This document shows, one piece after another, positions 1 to 8,607 of a stretch of DNA of 48,379 nucleotides; the stretch's first letter is position 1; each line of letters opens with the position of its first letter. This DNA is from CAZZKJ01 sp964654695 (GTDB lineage Bacteria; Krumholzibacteriota; Krumholzibacteriia; WVZY01), in assembly GCA_964654695.1 (NCBI GenBank), contig CAZZKJ010000016.1, positions 1 through 48,379 on the forward strand. Reading direction: 5' to 3'. The position numbers and the translations under genes are program-made. Under the pieces are notes generated by a model, which was not told where the DNA came from, made no database searches, and saw nothing but the letters and a program-made list of their open reading frames with translations.

Positions 1-689
1 ATCGTTCGACACCGAGACACGAGAGAACTACAAGGCTGGTGTACGAAAGTGGAACTATCACAGGAACCATCGGAGGCGGGATTCCCGAGAAAAGGGTGAT
101 CGAAACCGCCGGCCGGGTGATCGATACCGGATCGGCGGAGTACATGACCATCCGGCTGAATGAACGTGCCGGCCCCGAAATGATGCTGTGCGGGGGTGAG
201 ATGCATGTTTTCGTGGAGGCAGTAATGCAGAATGTTATCTATATCTTCGGAGGCGGGCATGTAGGTTATGCATTGGGACAGCTCTGCTCCATCATGGGTT
301 TGCCTTATGTAATCTGCGGCAACGATGAAAAGCTCGTAAACAAGGAGCGCTTTCCGAGTGCGCGCGAGCTCCGCATGGGACCGCTGGACGAAATCCTGGA
401 GGGGCTCATCCTGCCGCCCGCCGCGGGAGTGGTAATCGCGACCAGGAATGCGGTAGAAGATGAAAAAGTTTTGGAATGGGCATTGGCGCAGAAATGTATG
501 TACTTGGGGATGCTGGGAAGCGATACGAAGAGAAGAAAGTTGATCGAGCGGGCAAAAAAAAGAGGTTTACCCTCATCCGGCTCATCTCATTTGCGCTGTC
601 CGGCGGGGATGGAAATCGCTGCTGAAACTCCTCAAGAGATTGCGGTTAGCATTATGGCGGAAATTATCTCCATATTGCGTGGCATATAG
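1..689 (+). CDS. XdhC/CoxI family protein, 5' truncated by the window edge
   Basis: This is a maturation factor of the XdhC/CoxI family, which helps insert or modify the molybdenum cofactor of xanthine dehydrogenase-type enzymes. The frame is open to the left edge (first full codon at 3), so the true start lies outside; the first internal GTG is at 39. Visible family features are GTIGGG near the start (N-terminal XdhC domain), a Rossmann-type IFGGGHVG in the middle, GMLGSDTKR, and the closing block TPQEIAVSIMAEI, all in the usual order. The PIGLDIG-like block reads PAGMEIA. No molybdenum hydroxylase subunit is visible in the window, so the partner enzyme is unknown. Family assignment is firm; the exact role is inferred. 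Confidence 0.88.
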   Translation, partial: RSTPRHERTTRLVYESGTITGTIGGGIPEKRVIETAGRVIDTGSAEYMTIRLNERAGPEMMLCGGEMHVFVEAVMQNVIYIFGGGHVGYALGQLCSIMGLPYVICGNDEKLVNKERFPSARELRMGPLDEILEGLILPPAAGVVIATRNAVEDEKVLEWALAQKCMYLGMLGSDTKRRKLIERAKKRGLPSSGSSHLRCPAGMEIAAETPQEIAVSIMAEIISILRGI

Positions 690-744
690 CAGAATGATCC
701 CTGGGAATATTTCAGGAAATCCCGGACGGAAAGATGGCCCGGCT

Positions 745-936
745 TCAGATGACTTTTCTAATTTTTCCCGTTTTTATACAGGTGGTGCATACATAGGCGT
801 TTTGCCTTTTGCCTTCGTATTCATATGTTATCTTTTGCAGGTTGGGCAGCCATCTGCGCCTCGTGGTGTTGTGCGCATGACTGACTTTGTTACCGACGGT
901 CGGACCCTTCCCGCAAACGGAGCATTTTCGGCTCAT
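745..936 (-). CDS. rpmB: 50S ribosomal protein bL28 (zinc-binding, C+ form)
   Basis: This is a 63-residue large-subunit ribosomal protein. It matches the bL28 pattern: a CxxCGKGP start, then GNKVSHAHN, RRRWLPNLQ and a C-terminal CTTCIKTGK. Two CxxC pairs (C5/C8 and C50/C53) form the zinc ribbon of the C+ type, as in many Firmicutes and Thermotogae. The ATG is preceded by GGGAGG about 8 bases upstream. A weak promoter (TTGCGT at 993-988, 17-base spacer, TATTTT at 970-965, minus strand) could drive it. The gene stands alone, convergent with the XdhC gene and divergent from recG; the usual neighbour rpmG is not here. A plus-strand ORF covering 640-966 is a shadow of it. Confidence 0.93.
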   Translation of the reverse strand: MSRKCSVCGKGPTVGNKVSHAHNTTRRRWLPNLQKITYEYEGKRQNAYVCTTCIKTGKIRKVI

Positions 937-1020
937 TCTATAGACCTCCCTTTATATTTGGATTAAAATAGCAGAATAACGATGCCAACGCAAGCGGTTG
1001 TCCGCAGATAAGGGGAAAAA

Positions 1021-3099
1021 ATGAACCATGAATTAGGATTCGAATGCCGATTCCTCAAAGGCGTAGGCCCGGTACGCGCCGAAAGGCTAAAGCGGTTGGG
1101 CATCATCACGGTGGAAGATCTGATCACGCATTATCCCAGAAAGTACTATGACCGCAGGTCTTTTGCGCGCGTGGCGGATCTCAAGGCCGGGGAAGAGGCG
1201 TGCGTTTCAGCTCAGATTCTGTCTACCGCACGCCGCAGCACCAGAACGCGAAGATCCATAATTACGGCCGCAGTTGGCGACGAAACCGGTATAATTCAAG
1301 TGATCTGGTTCAATCAGGATTATTTGTATAAGCAGCTCAAACCGGGTTCGACAATAGTCATGACCGGGGAGATTTCGTATTTCAAAGGTATCCGCCAAAT
1401 CGTCAATCCGGAATTCGAACTTGTCGGTGACGATCTCAATGAACAGCTTCTCCATGCTGGCCGCATGGTGCCCGTTTATCCCTTGACCGGGGGAATTTCC
1501 CAGCGCTTTCTTCGTGGATTGATTGCCAGAACTCTGGAATCGGCCGGTAAAGAAGTTTATGAGAATCTGCCCGAGCAAATAGTGGATTCAATCAAGATTC
1601 CCCCGCGGTGCGAGGCGATAAAACAAGTTCATTTTCCGGAAGGCGAAGCCGGGTACAAGCAGGCCGTTCGGCGTTTGAGATTCGAGGAATTGTTCTATTT
1701 GCAGCTCGTTTTTTCTCTTGTGAGGAGGAGAAGTGGAACGCTTGCCCATAAAAAATTCGATATTGCATTTGACTATATAGCGAGATACTCGGGGAAATTG
1801 CCGTTTAATCTAACGCATGCACAGAGGCGGGTGATAAATGAGATAAAGAGCGATCTGTGCGGTCCCAGGGGCATGAATCGTCTCCTGCAGGGAGATGTTG
1901 GAAGCGGCAAAACCGTGGTGGCCGGCGCCGCTCTTCTCTGTGCGGTCGAAGCCGGCTGCCAGGCAGCCTTCATGGTGCCGACGGAGATTTTAGCCGTTCA
2001 GCATGCCCGGACACTTGGGGGCTTTTTTGCAGATCTCGGTGTCGAGACGGACATCCTTCTGGGATCCACATCCACTCGAGAGAAAAAGAGAATTTATCAG
2101 AATATAGCCGGCGGCAAACCGGGGATTACCATAGGAACGCATGCCCTGATACAGAGCGGTGTAAAATTCAAAAACCTGGGCCTAGCGGTCATCGACGAAC
2201 AGCACCGCTTCGGAGTTCGTCAACGGGCCGCTCTCATGAGTCAGAAGCTTTCGCCTCATCTTCTGGTTATGACTGCGACACCCATTCCCCGCAGCCTGGC
2301 ACTTACCGCATACGGCGATCTGGATCTATCTATAATAGACGAACTTCCCCCGGGTAAAGCCAATACGATCACGCGCCTCGTTAATCCGGAGAAAACAGCC
2401 GATATGCTGGATTTTGTGCGAGGAGAGCTCGATAAAGACAAAAGGGCTTATTTTCTCTATCCGCTTATAGAAGAGACGGAGAAGCAGGACATGCAGGCTG
2501 CAGCGGCCGCGCATGCCGAACTGTCGCAAGGAAGGTTCGGCGAATATGGCGTCGGGCTTCTGCACGGCAGGATGAATTTCGAAGAAAAAGAAAAAGCAAT
2601 GCACGATTTTGCATCGGGAAAAACGAAACTACTGATCAGCACAACGGTAATCGAAGTCGGGGTGCATGTTCCCGAAGCAACGATCATGGTCGTGCATCAT
2701 CCGGACAGGTTCGGTTTGTCACAGCTGCATCAGCTGCGGGGCCGGGTGGGCAGGGGAAGCGATACCAGCTATTGTTTTCTTCAGCTTCATGAAGGAGTCT
2801 CCAATTCGGCCCGCCGGAGGCTCCATATTCTGACAAAAGTCAGCGATGGTTTCAGGATATCGGAAGAGGATTTAAAAATGAGGGGGCCGGGGGAATTCTT
2901 TGGGTTGAGACAGCACGGGGTTCCAGGATTTAAACTTGCGAATCCGGCCCGTGATCAGGATCTGGTAGAGAAAGCAAACGGTTTTGTCCGTAACCTTCTG
3001 AAGGCGGATCCAAATCTGGTTGATCCCTGTAATGCGTTATGCAGAAAATACTTGGATACTTTCTCGTCCGTTGATATCCGTTTGGCACGGGCGGGGTAG
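1021..3099 (+). CDS. recG: ATP-dependent DNA helicase RecG
   Basis: RecG is a superfamily 2 helicase that regresses stalled forks and processes branched DNA. At 692 residues it is the normal full length. The N-terminal wedge domain opens with FLKGVGPVRAERL, an HhH-like element, followed by an OB fold (around residues 60-150). The helicase core shows Walker A GDVGSGKT, the DEQH box in VIDEQHRFG, MTATPIPRSL (motif III) and LRGRVGRG (motif VI). The C-terminal block with DLKMRGPGEFFGLRQHG is typical of RecG. The ATG follows a modest AAGGGG. It begins about 85 bases from the divergent rpmB, so the two may share a control region. I see nothing abnormal. Confidence 0.97.
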   Translation: MNHELGFECRFLKGVGPVRAERLKRLGIITVEDLITHYPRKYYDRRSFARVADLKAGEEACVSAQILSTARRSTRTRRSIITAAVGDETGIIQVIWFNQDYLYKQLKPGSTIVMTGEISYFKGIRQIVNPEFELVGDDLNEQLLHAGRMVPVYPLTGGISQRFLRGLIARTLESAGKEVYENLPEQIVDSIKIPPRCEAIKQVHFPEGEAGYKQAVRRLRFEELFYLQLVFSLVRRRSGTLAHKKFDIAFDYIARYSGKLPFNLTHAQRRVINEIKSDLCGPRGMNRLLQGDVGSGKTVVAGAALLCAVEAGCQAAFMVPTEILAVQHARTLGGFFADLGVETDILLGSTSTREKKRIYQNIAGGKPGITIGTHALIQSGVKFKNLGLAVIDEQHRFGVRQRAALMSQKLSPHLLVMTATPIPRSLALTAYGDLDLSIIDELPPGKANTITRLVNPEKTADMLDFVRGELDKDKRAYFLYPLIEETEKQDMQAAAAAHAELSQGRFGEYGVGLLHGRMNFEEKEKAMHDFASGKTKLLISTTVIEVGVHVPEATIMVVHHPDRFGLSQLHQLRGRVGRGSDTSYCFLQLHEGVSNSARRRLHILTKVSDGFRISEEDLKMRGPGEFFGLRQHGVPGFKLANPARDQDLVEKANGFVRNLLKADPNLVDPCNALCRKYLDTFSSVDIRLARAG

Positions 3100-3280
3100 A
3101 GATTGAATGATTTGGCTTGATAGTTGCATGATTGCTCGATGTTGCACAAAGGAACCCGCTGCCGCCATAACACAGTGCGATTTGTATGGTTTTCTTCGCA
3201 ATTTTAATCGAGCCGCGGCGGATTCTGCTTATTACTGCAATAACAGACGGCAAACCAGTAACCCCGGAGGATGATCGAAA

Positions 3281-3796
3281 ATGATTATCCAGTGCCAAGG
3301 CTGCACGTCCAAATACTTTTTATCCAGTGATAAAGTGCCCAAAAAGCCGATAAAAGTGCGCTGTCCAAAGTGCAGCGCTGTTTTCAAGCTCAATACCGCA
3401 GTTCAGACGGAAAATCCCGTTGCTGCGGCTGCAGCAGTTATGGTAGAGTCGCCGCGGGTTTCGGACTCGGGAAGGCCGCCTGTGCAGGAAAAAGCGGAAG
3501 CGGTATCGATCGAAAAGAAATCCACCGGGAAAAAGCGCCCTGGATCCGGCGGTGAGAATAAGGAAGAAAGAGCCAAGAGGCTTGCCAGAGTTCTGGTTTC
3601 CGATATTCTTTGTTACAATCAGGAAAAACGGGATCAATCGCTTATTGACGGCAACTTGATGAGTGTTCTGAGCGAAGAGATCAAGAAATCATGGGAACTT
3701 TACAAAGAAAAAGTCGGCGCTGATCTCGCTAATTCAACCGGCTACTTCAAAGAAGCATTAAACGAGATCTTAGCGGATGGACAAAAAATATTTTGA
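3281..3796 (+). CDS. MJ0042-type zinc-ribbon protein
   Basis: This 171-residue protein starts with an MJ0042-type zinc ribbon, C5/C8 and C28/C31, of the kind often found at the N-terminus of bacterial regulatory or envelope proteins. A low-complexity Ala/Ser/Lys-rich linker (about 45-95) follows. The C-terminal domain, about 100-171, contains ARVLVSDILCYN and later SWELYKEKVGADL; I recognise this general type from uncharacterised zinc-ribbon proteins of other phyla but no function is known. A strong GGAGG precedes the ATG. The last 20 bases overlap the next gene, so the two proteins are probably made together and may act together. The 180 bases upstream, after recG, contain no gene that I can see. 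Confidence 0.75.
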   Translation: MIIQCQGCTSKYFLSSDKVPKKPIKVRCPKCSAVFKLNTAVQTENPVAAAAAVMVESPRVSDSGRPPVQEKAEAVSIEKKSTGKKRPGSGGENKEERAKRLARVLVSDILCYNQEKRDQSLIDGNLMSVLSEEIKKSWELYKEKVGADLANSTGYFKEALNEILADGQKIF

Positions 3797-4670
3797 ATTA
3801 ATATCAACATCATTAACTATGGAAGAATCTACTGCCAGGAAAAAGCCGGGCGTCTTCCTTATATCCCAAGACAAAGAATATCTCGCCAAGGTTCTTGGCG
3901 AATGCGAGGAAGCCCCTTCCGATTACACTATTCTCCGGAGCATCAAGCATCTGATCGATGATTTTGCCGATGAGAAAAAAATTGGTTTAACCTTCGTATT
4001 CATAATTGAACAAAACGGCAGAGATGTCGATACGCCGGCCCTGCGCGATCTCAAACTGAATTATCCGCAGATTCATTTTATCGTTATGCTGGAGAAATGC
4101 GAGCAAAGCGATCTGCTTCGCTTCCAGTCTATGGGTGTTCAAAACATCCTTCTGCCCCCTTTTGAGCATGTCAGCCTGTCGCGGGAAATAGCCACCGCTA
4201 TTCCCAATGTTCCACAGTTCAAAAGGCACCCCGAGCTGTTCAAGCGCGGACAAATACGCATGGATTTCCTAATGCCGAGTGATTTGTCGTATGTGCTGGG
4301 TGTAAACTATCTGGTATCGATGCTTCTGAAAGAATTTGATTATCCGGTGGTAGACAGCCGTGTAAATATACCTCTAGCCTGCGATGAAGCCGTCACCAAT
4401 GCAATTTTGCACGGCAACAATAACGATTCCTCTAAGAAGGTAAGAGTGCAGGTTTACTTGAGCCACTCGCGTTTCAAAATTAGAATCCGTGATGAAGGAG
4501 AAGGTTTCAATATTGTCAAACTCGAAGATCCTACCGAAGGTGATAATCTGCTTCGTTCCTCTGGGAGGGGGATTTTTCTAATGCGCAGCATAATGGACAG
4601 CGTGGAATTCAAAGAAGGTGGAAGGGTAGTGGAACTGGAAAAAAAGAACTGCAACACGCGCAAGAATTAA
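3777..4670 (+). CDS. Degenerate receiver domain fused to an anti-sigma-type HATPase
   Basis: Residues about 23-150 fold like a response-regulator receiver, but the phosphoacceptor position carries Glu (E78 in FIIEQN) and the conserved Lys is replaced by Pro (ILLPPF), so it should not be a normal phosphoryl acceptor. Residues about 175-290 are a GHKL ATPase of the RsbW/SpoIIAB type: N-box CDEAVTNAILHGNN, G1 box DEGEGF and G2 box SGRGIFLMRS. Such domains phosphorylate anti-anti-sigma proteins or bind sigma factors. There is no STAS or PP2C partner in the window. The frame starts at 3777 inside the zinc-ribbon gene; an ATG at 3819 is an alternative. It converges with and overlaps the next gene by 4 bases. 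Confidence 0.82.
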   Translation: MDKKYFELISTSLTMEESTARKKPGVFLISQDKEYLAKVLGECEEAPSDYTILRSIKHLIDDFADEKKIGLTFVFIIEQNGRDVDTPALRDLKLNYPQIHFIVMLEKCEQSDLLRFQSMGVQNILLPPFEHVSLSREIATAIPNVPQFKRHPELFKRGQIRMDFLMPSDLSYVLGVNYLVSMLLKEFDYPVVDSRVNIPLACDEAVTNAILHGNNNDSSKKVRVQVYLSHSRFKIRIRDEGEGFNIVKLEDPTEGDNLLRSSGRGIFLMRSIMDSVEFKEGGRVVELEKKNCNTRKN

Positions 4671-5107
4671 TCATCATTCCATTTTTCCTTGGCGAGCTTG
4701 CCGAGTATCTCATCAATCTGGTTCCATATACGGGCGTTTTGATCGGGCTCGAAAAGAGCTTTTTTCACCCTCCCGTACTGGTCTTTTTTCACGTAGCGGA
4801 TTGATTTCAAAGTATCCATGGAAACGAGAATATCTTTACAAACTTTGACTTCAAGCGGTTTGCCCTCAAGGTTTGTATTGGGATTATTATCGGGATGCAT
4901 GCCAAGCCCCCATCCATGAGCTATCATACTGCAGATTAATACTTTGAAAGTATTTTGTCCTTGAACCGATTCGAGGTCCAGCGTTCCGTGTATCTTGGCG
5001 GTAACACCTTCAACGACGGGAATCAAACGCTCCATTACATCAGAGCCCAGTTCTATGTTCAACAACCTGGCGTACATCTCGTTCAACATCTTCTCGATGA
5101 TTCGCAT
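4667..5107 (-). CDS. Uncharacterised soluble protein
   Basis: A 146-residue protein I do not recognise. It has no signal peptide or membrane segment. The centre reads MIAHGWGLGMHPDNNPN, rich in His, Gly and Asn, followed by a charged beta/alpha region ending in a Trp/Lys-rich tail. GAGGG lies about 8 bases before the ATG, and the gene follows the MFS transporter by 11 bases, so it is the last gene of the minus-strand acyltransferase/glycosyltransferase operon. Its stop overlaps the stop of the convergent ATPase gene by 4 bases. A real protein is supported by the ribosome-binding site and operon position; a role in envelope glycolipid metabolism would only be guessed from its neighbours. Confidence 0.72.
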   Translation of the reverse strand: MRIIEKMLNEMYARLLNIELGSDVMERLIPVVEGVTAKIHGTLDLESVQGQNTFKVLICSMIAHGWGLGMHPDNNPNTNLEGKPLEVKVCKDILVSMDTLKSIRYVKKDQYGRVKKALFEPDQNARIWNQIDEILGKLAKEKWNDD

Positions 5108-5118
5108 TTTTACCCTCT

Positions 5119-6372
5119 CTATGTGTTGTAGTCCAAAAGAAGAAGTTTTTTCCGTTCAAGTATCATACCTAGCATTGCAAGAAACAGGCCGATTGAAATC
5201 AATATAACTTCTTTACTCACTAAAGCATTAACAGCAGTTGCCAAAACAGTTAAACCCAAAAAAGAAGTCTTTGTCAAAACTTCCCTGGTCGAAAAAACTC
5301 TACCTCTGAATTTTTCGGGTATGTGCTTCTGCAAACTGGTTTCGGTCAGGATAATAGCCGGCGACATCGCCGCTCCCAGAACTGCGGCCCAAATGGCAAG
5401 AGCTTCGACGGTCTCTGATTTTGCAATTCCGATTAGTGCCGTCCCCCCAAGCACTGTTGCAATGGAAAGGACGCGGTGCCCCGCAAGGCGATTTTTCGAT
5501 AGAACACTTAACAGCGAACCCGCCAAAAGTCCCATAGTGGATGCAGCCGCAGTTATTGCCAGGTAAAAAGCATTATTCTCCGGAGAAACTTCCTGAACGA
5601 GTGACACGCAAATAACGTATATAATGCCGCCCAGGCCGAAGAGAATGGCTTGAACGACCAGGCTCGTTCCTATGATCTTATTCTCGCCGATGATCAGGAC
5701 GCCTTCCTTGATCGAATGCAAAAAAACCTTGATAAGATTCAGGGGATTTGCTGAGCCCGAACGACAAAAATACACTGATCCCCTGCCGGCAGCGGCAGGT
5801 ATGCAAAGGAGGGGCAGGAGAAGGATAACAGAAAGGATATAGCTCAATCCATCGGCATAAAAACTCAGCTGCCATGATCTGTAATCAAAAAGCCATCCTC
5901 CAAACAGGAAGCCGGCTAATGTCCCTATGATGCCGATACTCCATAAGAGCGCATTCACTTGTACCAGCCTATTCCTGTCGACTATCGCGGGAATAATTGC
6001 TGATTTCGCAGGCGCAAAAAACATGTTTGTCACGGACAGCAGAAGAATCGGTACGTAAAAAGCATACAAACTGCCCGTAGCCATATAGAGTGAGGGAAGA
6101 ACCAGGACGAGCAATCCCCTGAAAAAATCGGAGAGGATAAGAACAGCGGCTTTGTTGAACCTGTCGATAAGAGAGCCGAATAGCGGCCCCGCCAGCAGTA
6201 CAGGCAAATAAGTAAACAATGCGAGCTTCATAAGTTCAAAGCTTGATCCCCGCTCGACTTTGCCGATCATTCCTACGACGGAAAATTGATTCAGCCTGTC
6301 GCCGAAAATGGAAACCAGCTGCGCCAGGGAAAAGGCGATAACGCAGAGTTTGATCAAGGAAGATTTTTTCAC
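5119..6372 (-). CDS. MFS transporter (EntS/MFS_3-like)
   Basis: This is a 417-residue major facilitator with about 12 hydrophobic segments. The loop between segments 2 and 3 carries GPLFGSLIDRFNKAAV, the MFS signature, and FRGRVFSTRE lies before the last third. The family includes EntS-type exporters and lipid-transport relatives, so the substrate is unknown. The start is GTG at 6372, giving a 4-base GTGA overlap with the upstream glycosyltransferase; this tight coupling suggests the transporter serves the same product. Position in an operon with an acyltransferase and a glycosyltransferase suggests export or flipping of a glycolipid or precursor, but this is inference. Confidence 0.88.
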   Translation of the reverse strand: MKKSSLIKLCVIAFSLAQLVSIFGDRLNQFSVVGMIGKVERGSSFELMKLALFTYLPVLLAGPLFGSLIDRFNKAAVLILSDFFRGLLVLVLPSLYMATGSLYAFYVPILLLSVTNMFFAPAKSAIIPAIVDRNRLVQVNALLWSIGIIGTLAGFLFGGWLFDYRSWQLSFYADGLSYILSVILLLPLLCIPAAAGRGSVYFCRSGSANPLNLIKVFLHSIKEGVLIIGENKIIGTSLVVQAILFGLGGIIYVICVSLVQEVSPENNAFYLAITAAASTMGLLAGSLLSVLSKNRLAGHRVLSIATVLGGTALIGIAKSETVEALAIWAAVLGAAMSPAIILTETSLQKHIPEKFRGRVFSTREVLTKTSFLGLTVLATAVNALVSKEVILISIGLFLAMLGMILERKKLLLLDYNT

Positions 6373-7553
6373 TTGGAAGGAGCCGCCTGCATACGCATAA
6401 TACTATTCGTTTTACCTGGAGTTATCTCGTGAGCGTTCCTGGCGGGTTCCGCTTTTTCCCTGTAGAACTCATCCAGTTTTGCTGCGACTTTTTTCCATGA
6501 ATATTCTTTCACGAATGCCAACCCGTTTTCCCGTAGCCTGAGCCGTAGTCTTTGGTCATCCATGAGTTCCTCCAGTGCTCGAGTTATTGCGGATGCACTT
6601 TTTGGAGGTACAACCAGAGCGTTCCAGCGGTCCCTGAGTATTGTGAGGTATCCGCTGATGGCAGTGCCGATAACAGCCGTTCCGGCCGCCATTGCTTCCA
6701 AAAGGACAATTCCAAAGCTCTCGCGGCCGGTGGCGGGGGAACAGAATATATCGCTGCAGGCGTAATAGCGGGGTAAATCTTCACGAGAAACGACCCCCCT
6801 GAAAACCACTTCAACGTCCTCCGGCAGCGGCGGCAGTAGAAATCTTCTGGGTCCTTTTTCACCGATAATTATAAGCCGAATCCTGCGGCGGACATCGTTT
6901 TTCAGCCCGGCGATTCCTTTAATCAAATAAGCCACTCCTTTACGCTTGTCGAACCGGCCGACAAACAAGATGTTCAACCGCCCGTCCCTGAGATTTTCAA
7001 TAGGTTTGCAGATCGGCGAGAAGCGCTCGTAATCGATACCGTTGGGAATGATCCTGTACTCGCCGGGAAAATATTGCTGGGCCAGTCTGCGTGCAGCCTG
7101 TGATACTGCGATCTTGCCTTTTATTCGCTCGGCATGCCGGTCGAGCGGCCCGCGAAGAAGGCGGTAAGCATAATTGCTTCTGGCAGCCGCATGGAAAGTC
7201 CCAATTACTGCTGTTTGTTCGGGCGCCGATCTTAAGGACAAAAGTGGAAGGGTAGGGACCAAAGGGCAGTGTGTATGGATGATATCTGGCTCCAGCCGCT
7301 CGAAAAGCCTGCGGAGCTTTTCTCCCAGTCGGATCCCGACAGTCATATTTACCCAGGCGCTGTTCATGGGTACCAGTATATTCCTGCCGAGTCTGACAAC
7401 GTTTTCTTCAAGCTCTGCGCCGCCGGCGGGATAGGATGTTACAATAGAAACTTCATGACCCAGACGGGCCAGTTCGCGGGTCGAATGGAAGGCGTGCTCG
7501 GTGACACCGCCCGGCCTGGGATAATATGACTGGGAGACGATAACTATTCTCAT
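6369..7553 (-). CDS. GT4 family glycosyltransferase, PimA-like
   Basis: This GT-B glycosyltransferase has the GT4 layout: an N-terminal Gly-rich loop in SYYPRPGGVTEHA, DIIHTHCPLVP, a linker with IPNGIDYERF, FVGRFDKRKGV opening the C-terminal domain, and the nucleotide-binding ESFGIVLLEAMAAG (E-x7-E). The N-terminal pattern resembles the phosphatidyl-myo-inositol mannosyltransferases (PimA) and related lipid glycosyltransferases. GGAAA lies just before the ATG. It sits 15 bases after an LpxL/PatA-like acyltransferase, the same pair seen in the mycobacterial patA-pimA locus, and overlaps the MFS gene. The sugar and acceptor cannot be read from sequence; a membrane lipid acceptor is likely from context. 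Confidence 0.88.
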   Translation of the reverse strand: MRIVIVSQSYYPRPGGVTEHAFHSTRELARLGHEVSIVTSYPAGGAELEENVVRLGRNILVPMNSAWVNMTVGIRLGEKLRRLFERLEPDIIHTHCPLVPTLPLLSLRSAPEQTAVIGTFHAAARSNYAYRLLRGPLDRHAERIKGKIAVSQAARRLAQQYFPGEYRIIPNGIDYERFSPICKPIENLRDGRLNILFVGRFDKRKGVAYLIKGIAGLKNDVRRRIRLIIIGEKGPRRFLLPPLPEDVEVVFRGVVSREDLPRYYACSDIFCSPATGRESFGIVLLEAMAAGTAVIGTAISGYLTILRDRWNALVVPPKSASAITRALEELMDDQRLRLRLRENGLAFVKEYSWKKVAAKLDEFYREKAEPARNAHEITPGKTNSIMRMQAAPSK

Positions 7554-7568
7554 TCGATTTCCATTAGC

Positions 7569-8468
7569 TTAATAACGATCATCGTGCATCCTGCGGAATA
7601 TACACCATTGATCGGGGTTCTTAATAATTCTTTCTTCTAAATATTTTACAAGCCACCGCATCGTACCGGTTTCATCTGCGGTATTACGAGGCGCTTCGAT
7701 AGGAGATGATAAGCTGATTTGCAGATCGTTTCCACCATGCCTCAAACAGTCTGCAAATATAATTGGTGATTTCATAACCCGCGCGATACGTGCGGGACCG
7801 CGTGGAAAGCTCGCAGTTTTTCCCAAGAACGATGTTTTATCGCCCCTGGAAAACATGTTCCCATCCAGGTGCAGAACCAGCAGGCGGTTTCTTTCAAGAT
7901 CCCTGTATAATGAGCGCAGCCCTTTTTTTATTGAAATGACCTTAATTCCGTATGCTCTTTTAAAATTTTTTATATCTTCGGACCAGCCTCGCCTCAGCTG
8001 CTCGCCGGCTATTGTCGTTATCGCGTAACCACATTCGGAAAGAGCGATTCCAGCCAGTTCCCAATTACCGAAATGTCCAGTAACCACGACTGCTCCTCGC
8101 CCGCCTTCCAGGATTTTATCCAGGTGCTTAGCTCCCCGGATGATAATATTCCGTCGAAAGCGCCGATATCCGCCTGCCGATGCACTCATGATCTCCAGAA
8201 TATTTAAAGCGTGGTTTTGAAAAGCGCGGATGCACAAGCGATCAAGATCTGCACCCGGCACAGCGGACAAGTTCTGCTTGTAATACCTTCGCTTTTCAGG
8301 GGCCGTTAAATAGTGAATAACTCCCCCCGTTGCTGCTGCTGCGCGTAGCAGCCAGAGAGGAACGGCCGCAGCTGCGCCGGAAACAATCTTCAAGCTCGTG
8401 GATTTCATGACCGGCCCGCTGCCGGTGAGGGTTTTGGATTCCTTGGAGGATGCACTCATGATAATCAA
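7569..8468 (-). CDS. Lysophospholipid/lipid A acyltransferase family protein (LpxL/PatA-like)
   Basis: This protein belongs to the LABLAT acyltransferase family that includes Kdo2-lipid A lauroyltransferase (LpxL) and the mycobacterial PIM acyltransferase PatA. The catalytic H-x4-E is seen in GHFGNWE, and a second conserved block contains FPRGPARIA. An N-terminal hydrophobic stretch follows MKSTSLK and should anchor it to the inner membrane. It heads the minus-strand operon with a GT4 enzyme. The start is unsure: ATG codons occur at 8468, 8459 and 8408 and none has a good Shine-Dalgarno; the family alignment fits 8408 best. A weak promoter (TTGCAA 8499-8494, 18-base spacer, TAATAT 8475-8470, minus strand) would place transcription start near 8463, also favouring an internal start. 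Confidence 0.85.
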   Translation of the reverse strand: MIIMSASSKESKTLTGSGPVMKSTSLKIVSGAAAAVPLWLLRAAAATGGVIHYLTAPEKRRYYKQNLSAVPGADLDRLCIRAFQNHALNILEIMSASAGGYRRFRRNIIIRGAKHLDKILEGGRGAVVVTGHFGNWELAGIALSECGYAITTIAGEQLRRGWSEDIKNFKRAYGIKVISIKKGLRSLYRDLERNRLLVLHLDGNMFSRGDKTSFLGKTASFPRGPARIARVMKSPIIFADCLRHGGNDLQISLSSPIEAPRNTADETGTMRWLVKYLEERIIKNPDQWCIFRRMHDDRY

Positions 8469-8607
8469 TATATTACAGATAACGGCGGCTAATTTGCAAG
8501 CTCAGGAGCAGAATGCACGGGAAAGACCAGTCGGGAACCCGAACGAGAGCAATTGCCGGCTAAAATAAGGCATTTCAAGGAATTCTGGCGCCCGCGAGGA
8601 CGTGTTC

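Noticed and set aside
640..966. A 108-codon plus-strand frame after the XdhC gene
   Set aside because: It starts inside the XdhC gene and runs antisense to rpmB; it has no ribosome-binding site and no family resemblance.
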